Positions 60,137 through 64,000 of a DNA stretch of 64,000 bases are shown piece after piece. The notes beneath the pieces were generated by a model. The model was not told where the DNA came from, did no database searches, and saw only the letters and a program-made list of their open reading frames with translations. The translations under genes were made by a program, and so were the position numbers. The DNA is from CAIUGU01 sp040080215 (GTDB taxonomy: Bacteria > Pseudomonadota > Gammaproteobacteria > Steroidobacterales > Steroidobacteraceae), in the NCBI GenBank assembly GCA_040080215.1, contig JBEBIT010000010.1, forward strand, positions 1 through 64,000, written 5' to 3'. Position 1 is the stretch's first letter; each line of letters starts with the position of its first letter.

Positions 60137-61415
60137 TGGTCACCTCTCCCGTCGCAGCGATGCTCCAGGGCTGAATGCCGTGATAGTGGTAGTTGGAGCG
60201 CTCGCCGCGCTGGGCCACGAGCTCGTCACGCGTCGGCTGCACGGCGCCCGTCTCATCGATCGCGCGGCTCTTGAGGATCGCCGGCCCGCCGTTCCAGCGC
60301 CACGCCATGCGGAAGCGCGTCAGCGACTTCGACAACACCGGATCCGTGAGGGCCGCTTCGCCCCAGGTCTTGCCACCGTCGGCAGACACTTCCACGCGGC
60401 GGATCTTGCCGGCGCCCGACCACGCGAGACCGCTGATTTCGTAGAGCCCGGGACCCTGCATCTTGAAGCCGTGCGAAGGACTCGTGATCAGCGACTTCAC
60501 GCCCATCGTGTACGTGAACAGCCACGCCTTGCCGTCCGGCATGAGGTCCGAGTACTTCGACGTTTCGTCGCGGGTCATCGTGGGGCCGTCGTTCACCTGC
60601 AGGCGACGCAGCCACTTCACGTTCATGTTGCCTTCGAAGCCCGGCAGGAACAGGCGCATCGGGTAACCCTGCTCGGGACGGATGCGCTCCCCGTTCTGCC
60701 ACAACGCGACCATCGCGTCGTCCATCGCCTTAGGCAACGGTACGCTGCGGCTGAGCGCTGCGGAATCGGCACCTTCGGCCAGTACCCACGCTGCGCCGGG
60801 TTCGACGCCGGCTTCATCGAGCAGGATCGAGAGCGGTACGCCCGTCCATTCGCTGCAGGACAGGAGACCGTGCAGGTTACCGACGGACTGCTGCGCGGCA
60901 TCCTTGGCCCAGCCCACTGCGCTGTTGCCCGAGCATTCGAGGAACTGGATGCGGGACACCGTCGGGTAGCGCAGCAACGAGTCCATCGTGAAGCTCAAGG
61001 GGCGCTTGACCTTGCCGTGGATGACGAGGCGATGCTGGGCAGGATCGATATCGGGAATGCCGTTGTGGTGACGCTCGAAATGCAGCCCGGCCGGCGTGAT
61101 CGTCCCGTTGATGAGTTCGAGCGGTGTGCGCGAACCACCGGTGCCGGGTGCGCCGGGCGCGCCAGGGCGCACGATGCGCTGCACTTTTTCCTCGTACTTC
61201 GAAGGGACGCCGTAGCCGCTCATCGGCGCACCGATGCTCTTGGTCCAGGTCGGCACGGTCAGGGTTTCTGCGCCTGCGGGCCTTGCCGCCAGCAGCGCAA
61301 GACCGCCGGTTCCCACCAGGGCGGCTCCCTGGGTAAGGAACAAGCGCCGATGCAGCAGGCCGTTGCCGGCCACTGCTTCAGGCGGAGTGGCCGTCTCTAC
61401 CGGTTTGTCGCTCAT
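60123..61415 (-). CDS. soxC: SoxC-like sulfite dehydrogenase molybdenum subunit
   Basis: 430 residues, Tat leader (LHRRLFLTQGAALVG, RR at 23-24). Molybdopterin domain with the cofactor cysteine Cys161 in FLECSGNSAVGW and a C-terminal dimerisation domain (VEVSADGGKTWGEA). In Sox systems SoxCD removes electrons from the SoxY-bound sulfane; SorAB relatives oxidise free sulfite. No soxXYZAB genes are visible, so free sulfite or an organosulfonate-derived sulfite is likelier. Next to it lies the cytochrome partner. An aldehyde dehydrogenase gene ends 38 bases upstream and may belong to the same transcript. Confidence 0.88.
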   Translation of the reverse strand: MSDKPVETATPPEAVAGNGLLHRRLFLTQGAALVGTGGLALLAARPAGAETLTVPTWTKSIGAPMSGYGVPSKYEEKVQRIVRPGAPGAPGTGGSRTPLELINGTITPAGLHFERHHNGIPDIDPAQHRLVIHGKVKRPLSFTMDSLLRYPTVSRIQFLECSGNSAVGWAKDAAQQSVGNLHGLLSCSEWTGVPLSILLDEAGVEPGAAWVLAEGADSAALSRSVPLPKAMDDAMVALWQNGERIRPEQGYPMRLFLPGFEGNMNVKWLRRLQVNDGPTMTRDETSKYSDLMPDGKAWLFTYTMGVKSLITSPSHGFKMQGPGLYEISGLAWSGAGKIRRVEVSADGGKTWGEAALTDPVLSKSLTRFRMAWRWNGGPAILKSRAIDETGAVQPTRDELVAQRGERSNYHYHGIQPWSIAATGEVTNVHA

Positions 61416-61453
61416 AAGGGCTCCCCAATCCGCGATTGTTCTTGTCGACCCGT

Positions 61454-62908
61454 TCAGAACGGGTAAGCGTGCGCTTCGGCGTCAATCGTAACCCATTGCC
61501 ACTGGGAGAACTCCTCCCAATTGGCGGGCCCGCCGTGACGTCCGCCGTTGCCCGACGCGCCCACCCCTCCGAACGGGGCAGAGGGATCGTCGCCGACCGT
61601 CTGGTCATTGATATGCACGAGGCCGGTCGGGATGCGTTCGGCCAGCGCAAGGCCGCGCGAGACATTGCGAGTGATGACACCCAGCGACAGGCCGTATTCG
61701 CCCTTCGTAGCGAGGGCGACCAGCTCGTCTTCGGTCTTGAAGCGGATCACCGACGCCACCGGGCCGAATACCTCTTCGTCGAAGCTCCTCATGCCGGGCT
61801 TCACGCCCGTCAGCACCGTCGGCTTGAAGTAGCGGCCCTCGTGCGTGCCGCCGGCGCGAAGCGCAGCCCCGGCAGACACGGTGTCCGCGACAATGGACGC
61901 GATGCGTTTCACCTGCTTGTCGTCGATGACCGGGCCGAGCGCGACGTGACCGGTGGCCGGATCGCCGACGGGAAGGTGATTGGCCTTCTCGGCCAGGGCC
62001 GCGACGAGAGCGTCATAGATCGAGTCGTGCACGAACACGAGGCCGGTCGTCATGCAAATCTGGCCCTGGTGCAGGAAGGCGCCCCACGCGGCATTCGACG
62101 CGGCAATCGCCACATCGGCATCGTCCAGGATGACGAGCGCATTCTTGCCGCCGAGTTCGAGCGTCACCTTCTTGAGGTGCTTGCCGGCCAGTTCGCCCAC
62201 GCGGCGGCCAACGACCGTTGATCCCGTGAACGACACCATCGCGATATCCGGATCCGTGCACAAGGCTTCGCCGGCCGGTGCGCCGCCCGGCAACACATGC
62301 AGGCACCCCGGCGGCAAGCCAGCCTCCTCGAAGACCCGCGCAATCAGGTAGCCGCCCGTGATCGGGGTACGCAGGTCGGGCTTCAGGACCACCGTGTTGC
62401 CTGCGGCCAGCGCCGGCGCGACGGCGCGGATCGACAGGATCAGCGGGAAATTGAAGGGGGAGATGATGCCGACCACGCCATGGGGCACGCGCCGCGCAAG
62501 CGACATGCGGGTGCCGTCCGACGGCAGGATCAGCCCTTGCGGCTGGGTAAGCATGGCGGCAGCTTCACGGCAGATGCCGGAGGCCATCTCGAGTTCGACG
62601 CCGATTTTCGGGGCGATCGAGCCCGTCTCGCGACACGCGACCAGCGTGATGTCAGCCGCATGCTGCTCGAACAGGTCGGCCGCCTTGCGGAAAATCGCTG
62701 CACGCTCCCTGCGCGGCAATGCGGCCCACGCCCGTTGCGCCGCGCGTGCGGCCTGCGCGCTCTTGCGGACTTCGGCCGCGCCGGCCAGACCCGTATTGAA
62801 TAAAGTCTTGCCGCTGGCCGGTTCGCTGACGGGCTGGCGCAGGGCCGCGTCAACCCAGCCACCCGCAAACAGCTTGCCTTCGAATCTGTGGGTGCCGAGG
62901 AAGGTCAT
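61454..62908 (-). CDS. Aromatic aldehyde dehydrogenase (benzaldehyde/vanillin type)
   Basis: A 484-residue ALDH. Marks: PFNFPLILSIRAVAPALAAG, SFTGSTVVGRRVG, ELGGKNALVILDDAD and the nucleophile in HQGQICMTT. The GGKNALVIL/ICMTTGL combination is that of benzaldehyde, vanillin and salicylaldehyde dehydrogenases, which produce the aromatic acid that leads to protocatechuate. It is divergent from pcaH with 164 bases between, suggesting common control of aldehyde oxidation and ring cleavage. Cytoplasmic. Confidence 0.88.
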   Translation of the reverse strand: MTFLGTHRFEGKLFAGGWVDAALRQPVSEPASGKTLFNTGLAGAAEVRKSAQAARAAQRAWAALPRRERAAIFRKAADLFEQHAADITLVACRETGSIAPKIGVELEMASGICREAAAMLTQPQGLILPSDGTRMSLARRVPHGVVGIISPFNFPLILSIRAVAPALAAGNTVVLKPDLRTPITGGYLIARVFEEAGLPPGCLHVLPGGAPAGEALCTDPDIAMVSFTGSTVVGRRVGELAGKHLKKVTLELGGKNALVILDDADVAIAASNAAWGAFLHQGQICMTTGLVFVHDSIYDALVAALAEKANHLPVGDPATGHVALGPVIDDKQVKRIASIVADTVSAGAALRAGGTHEGRYFKPTVLTGVKPGMRSFDEEVFGPVASVIRFKTEDELVALATKGEYGLSLGVITRNVSRGLALAERIPTGLVHINDQTVGDDPSAPFGGVGASGNGGRHGGPANWEEFSQWQWVTIDAEAHAYPF

Positions 62909-63072
62909 GTCATTGTCCAGTCCGCATGTACGGGTTTATCACCACACCTGGGTCTCCACGAACATTAACGGAGTGGCTTACAATCCGCCACGCAGTCGCG
63001 GGTGCACCGCAGTGCAAGAAACGTCCTGTGTGCACGGCCCGCGCTGCAACCAACCCAACCGGATGCATCGCC

Positions 63073-63789
63073 ATGGACAATAAGTCGCTTACCCGCCCGC
63101 TCACCCCGCGGGACTGGACCAGCCACTCTCCTTATATTCATCCCGATTACCGCTCGACGGTCCTGCGCGGCCCCAAGCGCCCGCTGCTGCCGATCAAGAC
63201 GCAGCTCGCGGACCTCGCGGCGCCGGTCTATGGCCACGAAGACATCGGCGAGCTCGATCATGACCTCACGCGCAACGCACGCCGCAACGGCGAGCCGCTC
63301 GGCGAGCGCATCATCGTGGCGGGGCGCGTGCTGGATGAACGCGGCCGTCCGGTGCCGAATACGCTGATCGAGATCTGGCAGGCCAATGCGGCCGGACGCT
63401 ACATCCACAAGGTGGACCAGCACGACGCGCCGCTCGACCCGAACTTCCTCGGCGCCGGCCGCTGCATGACCGACAGCGACGGGCGGTATCGCTTCCTGTC
63501 GATCAAGCCCGGCGCGTATCCGTGGGGCAACCACCACAACGCATGGCGACCCAATCACATCCACCTGTCGCTGTTCGGGTCGAGCTTCGCGAGTCGCCTC
63601 GTCACGCAGCTGTATTTCCCGGGCGATCCGCTGCTCGCACTCGACCCCATCTTCCTCGGCACCCCCGAAAAGGCGCGCGACCGGCTGATCTCGAAGTTCA
63701 CGCTTGGACTAACCGAGCCGGGCTTCGCGCTGGGCTACGAGTTCAACATTGTCTTGCGTGGCGACGCTGCCACGCCGATGGAGAAATGA
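63073..63789 (+). CDS. pcaH: Protocatechuate 3,4-dioxygenase beta subunit
   Basis: 238 residues. The four iron(III) ligands of the intradiol enzyme are Tyr110 (AAGRYIH), Tyr149 (KPGAYPW), His162 and His164 (RPNHIHLS), with the same spacing as in the Pseudomonas beta subunit. It cleaves protocatechuate to beta-carboxymuconate, the substrate of PcaB. Start ATG 63073 (MDNKSLTRPLTPRDW) is the family start; the frame is open upstream. Followed after 2 bases by pcaG. Confidence 0.97.
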   Translation: MDNKSLTRPLTPRDWTSHSPYIHPDYRSTVLRGPKRPLLPIKTQLADLAAPVYGHEDIGELDHDLTRNARRNGEPLGERIIVAGRVLDERGRPVPNTLIEIWQANAAGRYIHKVDQHDAPLDPNFLGAGRCMTDSDGRYRFLSIKPGAYPWGNHHNAWRPNHIHLSLFGSSFASRLVTQLYFPGDPLLALDPIFLGTPEKARDRLISKFTLGLTEPGFALGYEFNIVLRGDAATPMEK

Positions 63790-63791
63790 CC

Positions 63792-64000
63792 ATGACGCCC
63801 GGACAAACCCCTTCGCAGACCGTCGGCCCGTTCTTCGCGTACGGCCTCACCGCGGAACAGTACGGCTATCCGTTCAACAGCCTGTTCCCGCCGCGCATCG
63901 CCGAACCGCGAGCCGCAGGCGAGCACATCCGGATCACGGGACGCCTGTTCGACGGCGACGGCAAGACCATTCCCGACGCGATGGTCGAGATCGCGCACGT
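63792..64000 (+). CDS. pcaG: Protocatechuate 3,4-dioxygenase alpha subunit (cut by window edge)
   Basis: The first 69 codons are visible: PGQTPSQTVGPFFAYGLT, then FNSLFPPRIAEP and ITGRLFDGDGKTIPDAMVEI. PSQTVGPFF is the hallmark of the alpha subunit. It starts 2 bases after pcaH, as expected for pcaHG. The rest of the gene lies beyond the window. Confidence 0.96.
   Translation, partial: MTPGQTPSQTVGPFFAYGLTAEQYGYPFNSLFPPRIAEPRAAGEHIRITGRLFDGDGKTIPDAMVEIAH

Noticed and set aside
60123..61415. Complete Sox thiosulfate oxidation system
   Set aside because: Only a SoxC-like subunit and cytochromes are present; no soxYZ, soxAX or soxB in the window.

Overview
The window is GC-rich, densely coded chromosomal DNA of a Gram-negative aerobe: TonB-dependent receptor, Tat-exported enzymes, many periplasmic proteins, an EptA-type lipid A modifier and periplasmic c-type cytochromes. 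The gene content (beta-ketoadipate genes, hydroquinone cleavage, many esterases, a large set of secreted paralogues) fits an aromatic-degrading gammaproteobacterium of the Steroidobacteraceae/Nevskiales kind. That placement is inference from gene content, not from a marker gene.

Layout. 1-5.9 kb (minus): truncated eptA, a short inverted repeat region, then an operon of a two-subunit molybdenum hydroxylase, a methyltransferase and tesB. 6-20 kb (all minus): an amplified region built from three protein types, here called type A and type B (distant homologues of each other, both secreted, no function known to me) and MBL (secreted metallo-beta-lactamase fold proteins). The order B-MBL-A occurs three times. 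In two of the copies the MBL protein has lost most of its zinc ligands. An AraC regulator, a SnoaL-like protein, a lipoprotein MBL hydrolase, a DUF6152 protein and a CAU tRNA lie among them.

20.3-34.3 kb (plus): a hydroquinone ring-cleavage cluster (maleylacetate reductase, two 4-TM proteins, HapC/HapD-type hydroquinone 1,2-dioxygenase, 4-hydroxymuconic semialdehyde dehydrogenase) carrying a Rieske protein and a CobS/CobT-like ATPase and VWA pair. It is followed by a Dabb protein and three alpha/beta hydrolase genes encoding four hydrolase domains. 34.3-42.3 kb (minus): two more type B genes, a carboxylesterase bracketed by palindromic elements, a TonB receptor and a small esterase. 42.4-47.5 kb: polysaccharide deacetylase, a fourth MBL-A pair, and a second, unrelated hydroquinone dioxygenase (PcpA/LinE/MhqA family) divergent from a LysR regulator. 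Three LysR-type operators with identical internal spacing, at 36.3, 42.35 and 46.5 kb, tie the dioxygenase, the small esterase and a type B gene into one predicted regulon.

47.5-53.4 kb is mostly ordinary: TPR protein, two transporters, a beta-barrel candidate, an orphan CheW and a dicarboxylate-type carrier. 53.5-64 kb carries the protocatechuate branch (pcaB-pcaD-pcaC with the carrier, and divergent pcaH-pcaG). Between its halves lies a sulfur and cytochrome island: SoxC-like sulfite dehydrogenase, monoheme and tetraheme cytochromes c, two exported DsrE-like proteins and an aldehyde dehydrogenase.

How it may work together (inference): aromatic esters or ethers enter through the TonB receptor, are hydrolysed by the exported esterases and funnelled to hydroquinone or protocatechuate, which are cleaved to maleylacetate or beta-ketoadipate. 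The amplified A/B/MBL proteins are the least explained part and the best candidate for an undescribed periplasmic system.
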